NCBI GenBank assembly: GCA_973895155.1
Contig: OZ316896.1
Span: 10,478,001 to 10,542,000, forward strand
Length of the DNA stretch: 64,000 bases
Origin: Marsupella aquatica
Lineage: Eukaryota; Marchantiophyta
Direction of reading: 5' to 3'
Positions 48,501-62,300 of this stretch are shown here, piece by piece; position 1 is the first letter of the stretch, and every line of letters begins with the position of its first letter. The notes beneath the pieces were generated by a model, which made no database searches, was not told the DNA's origin, and saw nothing but the letters and a program-made list of their open reading frames with translations. Position numbers and translations under genes: made by a program.

Positions 48501-50330
48501 GCTGCTACTCGTGGGTTTACGAGTTCCGCACATTTTGGGTGTGGTGCGATTCATAACGTAAAGTGCCCACATTCTCGCTCGGAGCACAAACAAATGTACG
48601 AATAGCCCTACAGTTGTATATTTTCTCATCATTCTCTCAAATGCATTAAAAATCGTGCTTGGGTTACAGTTCAAAAATTAGCAGGAAATTAGGCAGCAAT
48701 TTTTAAATATAGAAGAAGCAAGTTAGCATGGACTCTTCCTGTTTTATATCCTGGCGTTATGGTGAGCCAGGATCTAACATGCGAGCTTCAGATCTCTGAA
48801 ACTCTCTGAGCGACCATTCCTTGATCCTGAAGTGTGATTGTCTGAAACAATGTCGATCTTAGATGCTTAGATTGAAAGAAAAGGCTGTGGTAAAGTTGGG
48901 GGGTCCATGATTAATGGACCCCCCAACTGAAAGTGGAGTTGAACAATAATTAATGGTGCCCCCTACACTTTAGTGTCAGAAGTTTCTAGTAGTTTTGCTT
49001 TGTTTTATGTTTATAAATTGTGATTAAAACAAGAAAATTTGTGATGGGGCACTCCAAGTTTATTTACATAGAACGGCCAAATAAAGTACAATAAAGAAAC
49101 AGCAAAAGGAGTTCCTTGTTCCGAGGTTCTTGTAGTGACTCTTACAAAGTGCCACTGCGGATAGTAGAACCTGTAACCTTCACCGTAATTTTGAGTAAAA
49201 CAATGTAGGCTCATGCAGTTTTGCCGTGACCACAGTGAGCACTGTCACAGCAAACAAATCCCCCCCACCTACCAAAATTGCCCTTGAAAGGATTAATGGC
49301 CCCCTCATTCCTAAACCCTAAGACCTTAATATGGCTACCAAATAAAGACTGGAAACTGAAGACGTAATGTATCTTGTCTTCAATAAACTAACTTGCTATT
49401 CCTATTTTTCTTCCTTTGATTGATGGGTTGCCAAAACTGGGTCTATTTATAGTACATTTGAAGGTTCAAATGCACGATTTGAGCAATGGAGGAGTGTTGT
49501 ATATGCACGTCTATTTGTATTGTTTGGGGAGCATCAACCACCAAAGCCCTGGAGATGCTCAAAGTTGGAAGGTACCATACCACAGTGCCATGCATCAGCA
49601 CTAAATTCTTGTAATTTTGCGTCTTCCTTGGACCAGTCACACAACTTTACACTGTCAATTAACCTAAACCATGAGTTATACTACAGAACTAGAGACTATG
49701 CAGCATCAAGATACTACAATATAGAATTTTACTTTTTCTCTATCATGTATGAAATGTCATTTTGAAGAGAAGTCCCCCTTAGATATTAGATTATGGTGAA
49801 GTTTTTGCCTAAACACATTACTCTCCCCACAGCTTGCACACTTGCTGAAATCCAAGTGCCATGACGAATGCCTACTCTTGACAATCCTCAGCCGCCTTTG
49901 CCCTCTCACTTACGCTTGACAAAATTTACACACACTAGACATCATCATTGACACTACTCTGCAATGCAAGGGCAATGGGTCAGTACAAAATCTTACAAGT
50001 AATTTGAAGTAGAAACTTACTTTTATGGCCTAAGTCTAGAGTGAACAATCTAGACCAGAACTGTACCTACGTGGTTCAATTTTGGGGTTGCAGGGAATAG
50101 GGACAATGAGTGCCAAAAATCATGATTCTATTTTTTGCAAAGTTTTCTGTACTTGCCTATGTTTAGGAATAGGATAATCTCCTGGTTAGAGGGCATTATA
50201 AGATATAATGCCCTGAAAAACCAGGGCAGCAGCCCAAGTTTTGAGGGCATTATTTTCATAATGATGGTAACTAGGACATTAATGTGCGTAGAACTTGAGT
50301 GATTTTTTGGTAACAAACAAGAAAACTGCT

Positions 50331-50560
50331 AGTAGGGAGGAAGGGGAGGAGGCCGGGCCAGGCAGGCAGGGAGGAGGGGAGGAGAGCTGGAACGGGGGAG
50401 GAGGGAGGAGGCTGGGTCCAGGGCCGGGTGAGGGGAGGGGAGGGGAGGGGCCGGGTGCCAAGCAGGGCCGGGTCCAGGAGGGGAAGACAGGCAGGGTCCG
50501 GGATGAGGCCGGATTTTGGCCGGGAAGAGTTTGGGCCGGGCCGGGGAATAAGTGTGAATA
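50331..50560 (+). repeat. G-rich purine tract
   Basis: About 230 bases dominated by ggga, ggagg and gggcc words (gtgaggggaggggaggggag, ggccgggtgccaagcagggc). Many runs of three or more G within a short span make G-quadruplexes on the plus strand plausible. Apparent long frames on both strands are low-complexity. Confidence 0.85.
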
Positions 50561-50753
50561 TCCATCAAATAGGGGCATTTTAGTCCGGCAAATCCCGATT
50601 TTACGTGCAGGGCAAGTCGGCAAGTTGCCCATCACTTCAAACCGGGTAAAAGTCTTTATGTGATTTTTCATTTACTTCCAAATATGGGTACTCTGGCTAG
50701 TGCTATTCAATTATCCATAGCAACAAGTCGAACAAAGTTCTTGCGTTTTGTCA

Positions 50754-51046
50754 GGGAGGAAGGAAACGCACCACAATCTTTTCTCACTTGAAATTGGGTC
50801 AAACTAAAAAAAAGCAAGAGAGTGAGGAGGTAACAGGACACGTGTTCCAATGTCACCCATTGGGCAAAGGGCTATGGCGGTTTTTGGGTGGGGAGCGACA
50901 AAAGGGGGAAGGAAAGGCACCACAGTGTTTTCTCACTTGAAATGGGGCCAAATCTTTAAAAAAGAGAAGGCAGTGAGGACACGTGTTCCAATGCCACGTG
51001 GTGGACGACTGGCTTGGGCGGTTTTGAATGGTGAGTGGCAAAAAAG
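50754..51046 (+). repeat. About 150-bp tandem repeat with ACACGTGT motifs, two copies
   Basis: Copy one (50754-50903) and copy two (50904-51046) share ggaaggaaa-gcaccaca, ttttctcacttgaaat, agtgagga, gacacgtgttccaatg and ggcggtttt. Each has a G-box-like ACACGTGT palindrome. An inverted relative is at 56205-56350. Confidence 0.85.
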
Positions 51047-51142
51047 GGGGGGGGGGGAGTGGAACTTATTTGGTACTTACCAGCCAAGCCTGTTGGCAAC
51101 ACCAGCACGTGTCTCTTTGACATTGCATTAAACCTTCATTAG

Positions 51143-51155
51143 CCATATAAAATGG
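51143..51155 (+). promoter_or_regulatory. TATA-like box downstream of the G-box repeats
   Basis: ccatataaaatgg lies about 100 bp after the repeat at 50754-51046, whose ACACGTGT and CCACGTGG words resemble plant G-boxes. No convincing coding sequence follows, so promoter function is only a possibility. Confidence 0.25.
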
Positions 51156-54100
51156 GAAGTGTAGCTGTGTAGTGTTCAAGACATTTCCATTTTTCATTTT
51201 ATTTTCATTTATCTTCTATTCTATATTGCTCCACAAATTCAAGAAAATACATTATTTATGGTCTGACTGGGTGTAACCAGGTTTTCCTCATGGCTAGTGG
51301 TGGTTAAGAATGCATACCTTGGGTATTGTTTCTATCTGTAAGAATGGCCCTAAAAAACGTTTGGAAACAATTTTACTGCAAGCCAACATGAAAGTGGCCT
51401 TTGGGGGAAGTAAATCATTATCTTGCAGCTATTTTTGCCCCTCAGAAAAAACGCCAGTCAAATATATGAAGACGGGGACAACATGCCCCAAATGGGACAT
51501 CATTCAAAAAGAGGGTGGCTTGCACAAAACTATCAAACCGTGAGGTTGGCATGCAATTGTTGTAAACAGAGAAGATGTTGCCTTTTGGGTCCATAGACAA
51601 TGATCTTTCAGCTTTTTCAGAAGATGAAAACTGGTGCTTCAATTCCCCTAGGTGCCATCTTGCTGCAGTTGAGTCCTCCATAGTGTCATCACAGTCTGGT
51701 GAACCCACTGACGCGAAGAAAAATCATGGCAATCTGAATGGACAATTCCTCCCTTTGGGCAGAGAATTTTCTTGGTCGTTCCAAAAGCGTAAGGAAAGAT
51801 AAAAGCTTAGAGAAATTTTGAAATTTTGAAATTTTGTGTTTGAATGATGACCCACAATTGTTTTCAACCATGTTCGTCTTCTCCTCTTAGGTCGCCAGCC
51901 CCTATCCAATCTGTGGGTGTGGCAACGTGGGTGAAGGTGTTTGGTCCCTTTTCCAAATCAAAATCAAATTCTCTCTCACCAATTAAAACAAATTTAGCTA
52001 GCCAAGCGCCAACACAAAGAGACCACATGGCAGTGCTTCATTGGATGTGAAAATGGAAATTTTTGTCTCTTTTGTAGATATCCTTTTCATTCTGTTTTAA
52101 CCTTACATATACCTGGGAGTAGGTCATCTGGCCTCTACAGAAGACACGTGTCTGGGCGTGGTGTGGGGCAAACTCAAATAATCCTGCTACTACCCTGGGC
52201 TACAATTAGGCAAGTTTTGGGTTTCTAGGGCAAGACTGAGATGGGCTCCCCTATAGGCGTCCCAGCCAATGGGAGGTGCCGGGCTTCCCTCTTTTTCTCG
52301 TCAGAGAATATATTAGATATTGAAATATTTTGGTTTGGGATAATATCAATTTTTCTGATTGTCGAAACCCCCTCAGCTCTAGTATCTGGGGGGGCTTAAC
52401 TAGAGCGTCACTTAATCACAGTAATGGTTGTTATTCTTTGATGACACTAAAGGCAATGAGCACTGGGAAATGCACAGAGCTACTTTGTTGTGGCTCTTTA
52501 GGTGCCCAGCCCTTTGGCGCTTTTGCCTATCTGTTTCCTCTTTCCTCTGGTTTGGGTGGCTTTAGTCCCCTTGCTTGGTTTAGCATCTCCTTTCTGGGAG
52601 GGAATTGTTTTTTTTTTAAATGAGCAGAGTTACGTATCATGACCTCTGTACAATCCTGGAGTGCATCGAGGAATTGTTTGACATTGTCGCGTTCCATGCA
52701 AATGTCGTTCCACTACAGTGACTAGAGCAATCCTGTGGATGCTGAACAAAGGAGTTGCCATCTATTTCATCAACCTCAGGCGTCAGGCGGCACTGTATTG
52801 CATGACTGCGTATCAATCAACAGACCAGCAGACCTGAATCTCTGTGAAGTCTTTTTTCTGCTACGGGTGCCATAACGTACAATCATGAACTTTGTACCGG
52901 TGCGCTCACATTTGTGGACAGCTTTCGCCGTTCTCCTTTCCCGATCCTCGTCGGAGAGTCGGAGACGGAGACAACCCTTAAAATAATGCTTGCTTCGAGA
53001 TTTCTCCTGCACTTTGCATGAGGTACACTAGATTCTGCCTGCTTCGGACTGTCCGCGCCGCCGTCCCATTCAAACAGTATTACGACTTTACAACCACCCA
53101 AGATATGTCCTTACACGCTTGTTTCCATGCAGAACAGGATTGAGCTTCTGTATTTGGTACGGTAGTTCGCGGTCTCTGTTAGCTGTGTAATCTCGTGTAA
53201 AAGTGTTACGTGATGGGTATGATTTTTGTGTTTTTGAATATCCGGAGTACAGTAGATTTAAAGGATCAGGTCTACGTACACCGTGTGAGTGTGAATGATG
53301 AGCATCTGAGCTGCACAATACCGCCGTCAATTGGTTCCTCATCGCTCCGAGGTACAGGACTCTGAGCTCGCATGATCTACCTATTCCCGAAGAATTCATC
53401 TACGGTTGGATGCCGTTTCGCTTGTCGTGCCTGTCAAAGATGGCTCCATGCGAAGCACCGATAACCTTCAGTCCCCGTCAAACGGTCAAACGATGAGGTT
53501 CGTACATTGTACAGTAAAACAGGCCGGACAGACAAGTACGAATGGCTGGATAATGAAAATAGAATTGAATCATGCTGCACGAGTGCTCACAAGGCTGCAA
53601 CTCTGCAAATGACTGCAACTCTGCAATTCTGCATGTGAGGATTTCATGGTTTCGGCCTCTCGACTGCTGCATGTCTGCGTCCCTCCTTGAATACCGACGG
53701 ATAGAGGTGGACGAGAAGATATTGTACCTGTCTGAGATTTTAGTTACGGCATAAAGTGGGAGAGGACACGATTCAGAAGGAGTGAAGACACTGCAGTCTG
53801 CAGGGATGAGGTCTGGAGAAGGAATCAAAGGAATCAGGCACATGGTGTGCGAGACAGTCGATTTGAAACACCGGGAAAGGATTACAGCAGTTGAATGGTT
53901 GCTCGTTCCACTCATCAGTTCTCGTCATTCTGAGTGAGGACTGGTCCCGCCCGGCTGTGTGCTGTACTGCAGTGCACTGATGGGAATTATTCCCCGTGAA
54001 CTATTGTACGAGGATTGAATGCGTAGGCTCATTTGCTCATCATTTTGCTTGGCAACCAGGTCGCGAGATGTTGCTGCATCATTGTCATTCTGCACCACTG

Positions 54101-56204
54101 TTTGTACACAATATTATTCTGTCCCCACGCCGCCTTGTCAAAACTTAAGATCAAGGCAGGAGCTCTCCCAACTTGATCCTCCGCTAACGTCGTTGCAGAG
54201 GAAGATTGTATGAAGTTTCCCGCTCCATCTCTTTCATTTCAAAGTGAGCGCAAATACTACGCGAGCCTAATCTGGAAACTTACAGTGACCATCCGTCGCT
54301 TTGTGACCAATCTTTTGCAGGATCAAAATCGAATTCCAATGATCATCCTCGACTGTCACACGGCCCAAAATTCAGATTAAATTTGCATCTCCTGGTGAAT
54401 CAGTATCAGTTCTAAAATCCTGCTCAAGCTACACACTACAGTCGTACCTCTAAGTGCACACTCCATAAGTGAAAACCCTGGCTAATTGCAAGGTGTACTG
54501 TCCTTCCTTCTTCTTCCCATGAAGTGCAAAGACCAATAATGAAATGGCCAGAAAGGCTTCCTGGATTTCATAAATAGACCATGGGAAAGAAACGCACTAT
54601 TGGATATTATTCAGATCCCAAATCTGTTTTCAAGTGCACCTTATGAGCGTTGGTCTACATGTAAATTGGGTCCTGGGCGTCCTGACATGAGTGCTGGTTT
54701 GCGTCAATTCAGAAAATGACTATAATTATATTGTGGAGCATATAACTGCAGTGTCGTATTGTTGGTCATAAACTACCCATAACTCAAGTTTTATCATTAG
54801 GCAGACAAAGCGTGCCTAATTGTTGTTCTTCTTGACTTCCCCGCCGAATGTCTGTGTGGACTATAGTAACTATGATTTGCCTATTCAGGTTGTTTCTTGT
54901 CTTGGCTCTCTGACATTCACCTCATCATTCAATCGTTGAAACACGATTTGGAAGACTTTGCCTTAACCAGGTAGTCCCTTGTGCTGGCTTTTTGCCACTC
55001 ACCCTAATTGGTTCTCGAGGCACATTGATGTTTGGGCTAATCTTGGGTAATCACATTATGGTGCTGTCATGGTAGGTACTGGATACCAGCGTAGTTTTAA
55101 TTTATTTTTTAATACTTTTCACCACGATGACCGATGTCCCCTTGTGTGAGAAGAGGAGATGCTAGGAAGATTTTTTAATCTATTTTTCATTTTGAATATG
55201 TCTTGCTGTTAGATCTCCCTAGATTTCAGAATAGCTGTCAGATTCAGACTAATGGGGTCTTTGTGCAGATGGGAAACTGGCAAATCTAAGAGAAAAAACC
55301 TAAGGCCAGTGAAGACTTCCAGTGAGGTGAAATTTGACAAATTTTTGCCACAATAGAAAACACTGCTGCCTATTACCACAGGGACAATAAGGTTAGCTTA
55401 ATTAAACTAGATTGGTCACTGAAACATCAGTCCGTAACTAAGTATTGAAATCTAGTGAATTTTTTTACAATGCATACTTGTAAGATTCTAAATATTTTAA
55501 TGTAAAGCATTTCTTTATCAGGATATACAGTTGTTTTTTAAGGTGAAAAATTCAAAGAAATTAGTTATTGCGTTGCGCTAGAATTTGAACCAAGAAAACA
55601 TTAACTTTTCCAGCAGAGCAAGCACAAACTTGATAGTACGTATGGTACCCGGTCTTGTTGGACTCCCATGAATTTTTTGCATGACTAATAAGTGGTTAGC
55701 AGCCACTTTGACAGTTGACACAGTCCTTCTAATTTATAGTTAGGACTGCCTTTCTAATCAATTACACACTACTTGCTATGAAATACACATAATTACGCGT
55801 GGCGAGTGGAAAGACTCTTTTCAATTAGTATTGTTCCTCGCAATTATTAAGTCATTGTGGAGCACAGAAGAATTCGAGCTGGAGACTAGCTGGAGTGAAA
55901 TCCGGTACATTAACCAGTGGCATAGGAGACTCAGCCTAATGCCCTCACATTTTGCTTCATGACCTAATGCGACTTGTAATGTCCTACAAAATTTCATTCC
56001 AGACTTGGTCAGTTAATTTATTTATAAGGGGCTAGGCCCGCTTGCAAAAACTTTCTCTCCAATAATGTTTTTAATTAAGGTGCCACTTTCTAGGAGAGCA
56101 ACAACACCGAAGATATGCTTTCCCAATGCAGTGTGAAGGAGACACGTGTTGGTCTTCCCAGCCAGCTTGGCCGGTTACTTAAACAAATTTTAGTTTTGAG
56201 GGCC
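51156..56204. other. Spacer without a supported gene
   Basis: Frames at 51310-51543, 51575-51802, 52330-52623 and 53478-53915 were examined and none shows a domain or matching splice context. The sequence is unique, mostly AT-rich, with a T-run near 52608-52617. Confidence 0.4.
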
Positions 56205-56350
56205 CACATTATTTTGCCGCTCACCACGTGTAGACCACGTGACATTGGAACACGTGTCCAGTTGCCTCCTCACTCGTTAGCTTTTTTAATAGTTTTGCCC
56301 AATTTCAAGTGAGAAGAAGATTGTGATGCCTTTTCTTCCTCTTTTTGCCC
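56205..56350 (-). repeat. Inverted, diverged copy of the ACACGTGT repeat
   Basis: Read on the minus strand it has the same order of words as 50754-51046: ggcatcacaatcttcttctc, acttgaaattgggc, gtgaggaggcaac, ggacacgtgttccaatg and cacgtgg. Confidence 0.7.
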
Positions 56351-57659
56351 TGAAATCCAGCTGGACCATAGAAAACAGTTATGAATATAATTAGTACTTG
56401 TCATGGGGAGGTGAAAGGGCGGCAAGAGAAGAAAGAAATGCTGGCTCCCACATGCAAGATACACTAATCAGAGACTTATCAGAGTCTACCATGTCTTAGT
56501 GGAGGCTCCCAGGAACACACCCAAGCCTGCAGTTATTCATGGTAAGCACTTCCCAATGAGTGCGGGGAGTTAACTTATGCACTTCTGGGTATGTGAATAA
56601 TTGCAGGACTGCAACACATGCCATGCCGTTCGACTATTTAGAGAAAAAAATATGAGGGCTTGGTGACCTCCACCCTAAGCCTCCATGCTCTATGTCTTGC
56701 CCTTTCAACCACTCAGAGTTTGGGTTCAGCCAATGCAACCTGGAATTGCAATGATGTGAACCCACACCTACCTTGCACCCACCACCCTCATACAACTCTT
56801 AACAAAGTGGATAAGTGCATCTTGGCAAGCTCTAATCAATAAAAGCACTTTGTGTGCTCCCTGCAGTAACTGATAAATGCACATACATATTTGTGCAATT
56901 AGACATGGTGGACTCTATCGTCCTGGACAAGACATCTATTACAACATGGGGGTCCTGCCTCCCATCTGCCCCTCTCCCTTGTTGCAAATGAGGTTCACCA
57001 AAACATTTCCTTGTGTAAAGACAGGCCCAGGTATAACTTGGGATTGAGGTTGATCAAAGCTTCTTTGGATTAGCTATCTGAGCTTGTGACCCTAGAGTTG
57101 ACATTGAGCAAGCTCTAACCCCAGGACAAGCGTGGACAAGGGCTGGTCGGGCAGCCGATTAGCCGAACCCACTATCATCTCATCATTGCAAAGTCCAGGA
57201 ATGCTCGTCCAAAATCAAGATTGATGGTGTGAATTCAGGATGAAAATTCCTGGGAAACTCATTTACTGTTGCCCATTGGGTCCCGCCATTCAAGGTGGCC
57301 CATTATTGTGGGATGCCCAATGCGAATAGAAGGTGTATGTCTTCACATTTCCATACTCTACCTACGGTGTGCAGATCCACACAAGTGCAAAGTTTGCTTG
57401 ACATTGGTTGTCTGAGAAAGCATAACCTAGTAGAAGTAGTCTTCATTGGAGCAGGTGAGATAGCTTCATAAATCTACCAGTTCTTTTGCACAAACCCCCA
57501 TCCAAAGTGGGGTTCGCCAAAGCACTTTGCACACAAAAGATTTGATAGTTGGAAAATCTCTAGGTCACTTTTATATCACATATATGGAACAGGCAGGTGG
57601 ACAATATCTAAGAGCGGGGCCCAAAGGATTGTAATAAATGATTTTTCCAAGAACCACTA

Positions 57660-57842
57660 CATGCATTGGTGTGAGATTTCTATTAGCAAAGAGTGAGAAA
57701 TTTTCCACCTGGCAGATATTGTAGCTTGCCTTGTAGGGCCATTGCAGAATAGCTTATTGGTGTGAGGACTCTGTTACCATAGAGTGAACATTTTGCCACC
57801 TGGCAAATATTGTAGCCTGCCTTGAGTGCCATTGCAGAATAA
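57660..57842 (+). repeat. About 97-bp tandem repeat, two copies
   Basis: attggtgtgag, then agagtgagaaattttccacc, tggcagatattgtagc, ttgcctt and gccattgcagaata near 57660-57753 recur near 57757-57842 with modest divergence. Confidence 0.8.
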
Positions 57843-57928
57843 TTTTTGACAATTTGGCATTTTTCGTTTGGGAAATCTGGGCCAATTTTTATTTATATAT
57901 AATGGTAGGGGGGACCGCTCTGGAGGAA

Positions 57929-58325
57929 AGTATGCAGCATGCTTAGATGTCCTTACCTTTATTTCTCCGCCCCCCTTAGTTTACTGAAATCTCTAATGGA
58001 GCCTCGAAGTAAACAAAAAGTATGCAGCATGCTCGAAGGTCCTTACCTTTATTTTTACTGAAATCTCTATTGAACTCACGAAGTAAACAAAAAGTATGCA
58101 GCGCGCTTGAATGGCACCTTTATATACTAGCGCTAGTCATAATATATAGTTTCAAAAAGGATTGAGATTGAAGCTATTAAGTAAACCAAACTTAAGCAGT
58201 AAAGCGAACGCAAGATGCCAGAAAAGACGACAATATAATACTACGAGGGATTGAGATTGAAGCCACGAAGTAAGCAAAAAAGTAACAGGTACTAAAAGCA
58301 AACGCAACATGGCAGAAGAGACGAC
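57929..58325 (+). repeat. About 90-bp nested tandem array
   Basis: Three copies of tatgcagcatgct followed by gtccttacctttattt, tactgaaatctct and cgaagtaaacaaaaag start near 57930, 58020 and 58095. They run into two copies of ggattgagattgaagc, aagtaa, and gcgaacgcaa starting near 58158 and 58249. Confidence 0.8.
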
Positions 58326-59350
58326 ACCAGTCCACTTTCTTTGGAAGATAACGTATGGAGTAACGTCAAAATGGGAAGGTGACGAGAAACCTTCCAAACG
58401 CTCTTGTTCCAGTGTGCCTGGTCTGCAAGTCAGCAACTCACTCAAGATGCGGAACAAATGTCAAACATGGAGAAGAGGACTCTCTTGCTCAAAATTCGAG
58501 TTTCCAAGAGTCTTCCTAAAAGACTTATCCACACTACAAACGCCATTTATCTACCCTTCATCCTGTGGGTTTGATTCGCATCGCCCATTTTCATGAACAC
58601 TGCCATCTCAGAGTATATTTTCCTTGGAACATACATTTAGATTGGACAAAAGCTACTGTAGGTGAGGCTTCGTTATAACAGACAAACCGCATCAGTGAAA
58701 GAAGCAATGGTGTCCAAAAGTTTATCGTTGGATAACTGAGCAAGTAGAGGGCACTATATGATTTGAGCTCGGGTCATTGGGCAAACTGAGCTCCACACTT
58801 GTGTGCCTTTGAACCCATGGTCCAAGGGTCTCTGGTGGAAATTGCTTCCTTGTAATTGCAGCATTGACACAAAATAGACCCTGTTGAATGCCAGATTATG
58901 TGAGGGCCCATCCTGTCATTATACACATGAGATAATATTTACAGTGTTGAAAAGTAAGGAGGCATGTGTTTTTTTACATGGATTCCTAAGATAGCCATTT
59001 CAAGATTCTCATCTGTCACTCAAACGATCGAGTTGTTCTTGTTTTCAGAGTGAAAAACCAAATGAATCAAGCTGGGGCATCCTTTTCGGTGATTTCATGT
59101 ATCCTTTCGGAACTTCGGTGGTTCTTTCAGTCTAACGTTGTCAAGGAGACTAAGAGACTAACGCCTTCTCAGGTTCACGTTACAAACGCAAGACAATTGT
59201 GAGCATAAGCAATCTGGTATGAAGACTTCCGCGCAATGCATGTACAACTTTTCTTTCAGAAGACGCAAAAGAAGGTTTAGTGTCCACTTTCGAGCAAGGA
59301 CTAGCTTTTCTAAATGTACTGGAAGACTCTTTACTGCAAATTATGTGTTT

Positions 59351-62300
59351 CTAAGGTGGCTTCCCCTCGGCTCGGAAGAACTTTCCAATAGACTGCTGGC
59401 CCGCTACCGAGGTTGACTGTCGAGGTCGTTTCACAGGATTACTAGAAATCTGCCGTCTACCTTGCTTTTCAGAAGTCGGAGCATGTGCAGCAGAGCGCTG
59501 AATGTCTGCTAAAATCCGCATCTGTTCCTTCAAATCCACCTTTCCAAGGCCCGTGGCCTCTAGATTGCTACTGCCAAAATTTTCTTCTCGTTCTGAAGTC
59601 GTAAGTTTAGTAGGTTTACTATAACCATCAGACCCTGTGGATGTTCCTTCTTGGTTGGTGGTTCTCACATTGTTCCGTATGATGTCTTCATTCACAGCTA
59701 AGCGTCTTTTGCCTCGAGTGGGGCGAGAAAATTCATCTGAATCTTCTATGGAGCCATCTGAACTCATGCCATCATTCCCTTCTTTAGATTGCTGGTCTGC
59801 AGCCTCCATATTTCCAAGTTTGGGAGGTCCATCTGCCATATCCTTGAATTGAGGAGCAATATCAAGTTGTACATCATCATCGCCCGTAGAGCTGACATGA
59901 TGCAGGAATTTCATGATTCCTTTTTGTTTGCCTTTGGGTTTGTCTGAAGTTGTTTCTCTGGAGTTGGATTTCTGTTTCGTTGGTGACAATGTCGTTTCTG
60001 ATGTCCCTGCTCCAGTATTTGAGAAGAAGCTTTCAATAGATTTCGTCCCCTGAAATTCAACCATAGCAACAAATATGAGTGATGTACAGAAATAAAAGCG
60101 ACGCAAACAAAACCGGCCGTGAGGACTTTGTATACTCAACGACAATGGAGTACAACTAACTCGATCTCACAGGTGAGCATTCCTAATATTGGCAACAGCT
60201 GAGCATAAATGTAGAAATACAGAAAGGTACAAATGTGTGGCAACTTCTGGAAAAATCTTGCTTGTTAACAATACCTGTGCACCGAGGTCCTGAAAACCAC
60301 TTGCAGCAAGTGCTAATCTAGTGCACGGAAAAGTCCCTTCCAGTCGCTTGAACATATTATAAGCCGCATCTTCCAAAACTCTCGCTAGAGCTTTTGACTT
60401 TTCCGTTACCACCACACCAAGAACCTCTGTATGATCTTCAGCAAGATCTTCAGCTACAGCCGTATCAAAGTGCTCACTGCGTTGGACTTCAACCCCCGGC
60501 AAACTAGGATCATCTTCTACTGAGACCACTGTATGTTGCTGCTCATCGTCAAGTGGTGGTTCCTTCAAGCGCCCCATCACCTCAGCTGTCTGGTGAGAGG
60601 ATAATGAACTTAAAGAGAGTAAATTCAGGACACCATGAGGCATGGACCATGACTTGCTATGATCTTTTGCGTGCTTGAACCCACCAGAGCGATAATAAAG
60701 CTGTAGGAGGCGGGGATGTCGGTTGTTTTGCTGGAAGTCTCTTAGCATTCGCACAGACAATTCCTCTGATAGTATCCCCAACCATTTCCTGATCATGAAC
60801 ATTCAACCACTCGTCAACAGAATAAAATATTGAAGTAAAAGGCTTAAACTAACCGACAGTAAGGCCTTCGTGCACAAGTCTAGCTATTATTATCCCTGGT
60901 CATGATCAAACGTTTGTCAGGGTTTTAAGAGCCGTGCCGAGTTAATTTCTTGGTTTGGCTTGGTGAATATGCCTGCAAAGCTTCTATAATCCAGAAGAAA
61001 GCCAAGCGGAGTGTAGATATTCATGATGATTCCCAAGTATAACTCATAAATCATTAAAAAGATCAGACAGAATCCTGGCACAAATTCGGTCCAATGGGAC
61101 ATTAAGGTCAGAAAGTAGAACAAAACTACGAGAGAAACTCTGCAATCTTCAATGTCTAGTTCACCAGAAAGAATATTATGTCCGAGTTTACCTTATGTCT
61201 GACAGTTCCTTGATTGGGGAAAAAGACTTTGCAGCCAACATGGATTTTGGAACCTGCTTCGCTTGGACTGGAAAAGCAATTCAAGAAAGCTTAGTTTTAT
61301 GATATACCCAATGAAGCAAATTTAAACCCTAGATTGCATATAACAACATCTCGACTGCCTACGGAAGTAAATACTTTTCATTACCAGTGATTTCAAAATT
61401 TAGTCAACTGTAGGTGTTCATACAAAGTGTATCTTTTCCACCACAGAAACTAGTTGAGAACTCTCTAAACTGAGACATGTACGTCACATTTAATACGTCG
61501 CTAAGTCAATGGGTACGTAGAAATGCAGGCCCTCTTCTTTCCAGAAAATGTGATTTCTACTCGATAGGTGGAAACCTTGATCGGCTTGGATGCCACGAAC
61601 TGCATTCCACACGTAGTTGCCTTGCCGTTCACCAAAAGAGCTCACCAACGTTGTAAGTGACAGTGCTTGTACCTCACCGGCCGTTGAAAGGCCCCACTTC
61701 CGAGTCAGCTCCTGCAGAAAACCACCTTCAATGTAAAGCCACTTAACTTCAAAAGCATGGCCAGCCCTTAAACGATCTTAACTGTCATACCAATCTAGCA
61801 AAATAAAACCTTCCATAAACGTAAGATTACAAACTACTCTTTTAAACAATTTCTCTCCATCTCCTTCAATCTCAACAGACGCCTGTCTAGATTTATAAAC
61901 AAAGTCAAGTCCCACAAGTTTAAGGGAATCCTTTTGAAGGGTAGCACATGGCTTTGGCACGTCATTTGAGGGACAATGCTGAATACAAAGACCATACCTC
62001 TCCAAGTTTTCCACCCAACAACCTCATCTTTTTCAAAGGCATTGTCTGCATGAGACCTTGGACTGCTCGAGGAGGAATCTACAATCGCATAACGGACAGG
62101 ACAACCAGGCAAAAGAAAGTCAGAAAAACATTTGTACACGATAGTGATTGACTGCTGGTCCTGTTGATAACAAGGCCAGGAGTGCAATTAATAGTCACAA
62201 CACTACTGGATAGAATCAATGGTAAAATGTTGAGTCGTGAATGGACTCATTCCCAAGTTTAATCAGAATGTGAAACAAGTAATGGCTTAGTTGTCTGCAA

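Larger units (their letters stand above)
46485..50330. other. Spacer without a supported gene
   Basis: Contents noted: a poly-C tract at about 46756-46775, an inverted repeat at 47214-47343, a possible copia-type primer-binding-site relic near 48422, and AT-rich sequence with only short frames. No gene is supported. Confidence 0.4.
56351..59350. other. Spacer with local tandem duplications
   Basis: No gene is supported. The clear structure is the pair of arrays between 57.66 and 58.33 kb. The last few hundred bases are probably the 3' untranslated region of the polymerase eta gene. Confidence 0.4.

Noticed and set aside
50279-50671. Gly/Pro-rich frames over the G-rich tract
   Set aside because: They are a product of the G-run composition and lack any domain.
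51310-51802. Frames downstream of the G-box repeats, considered as a transposase or stress gene
   Set aside because: No conserved motif could be named and the frames do not join by plausible splice sites.
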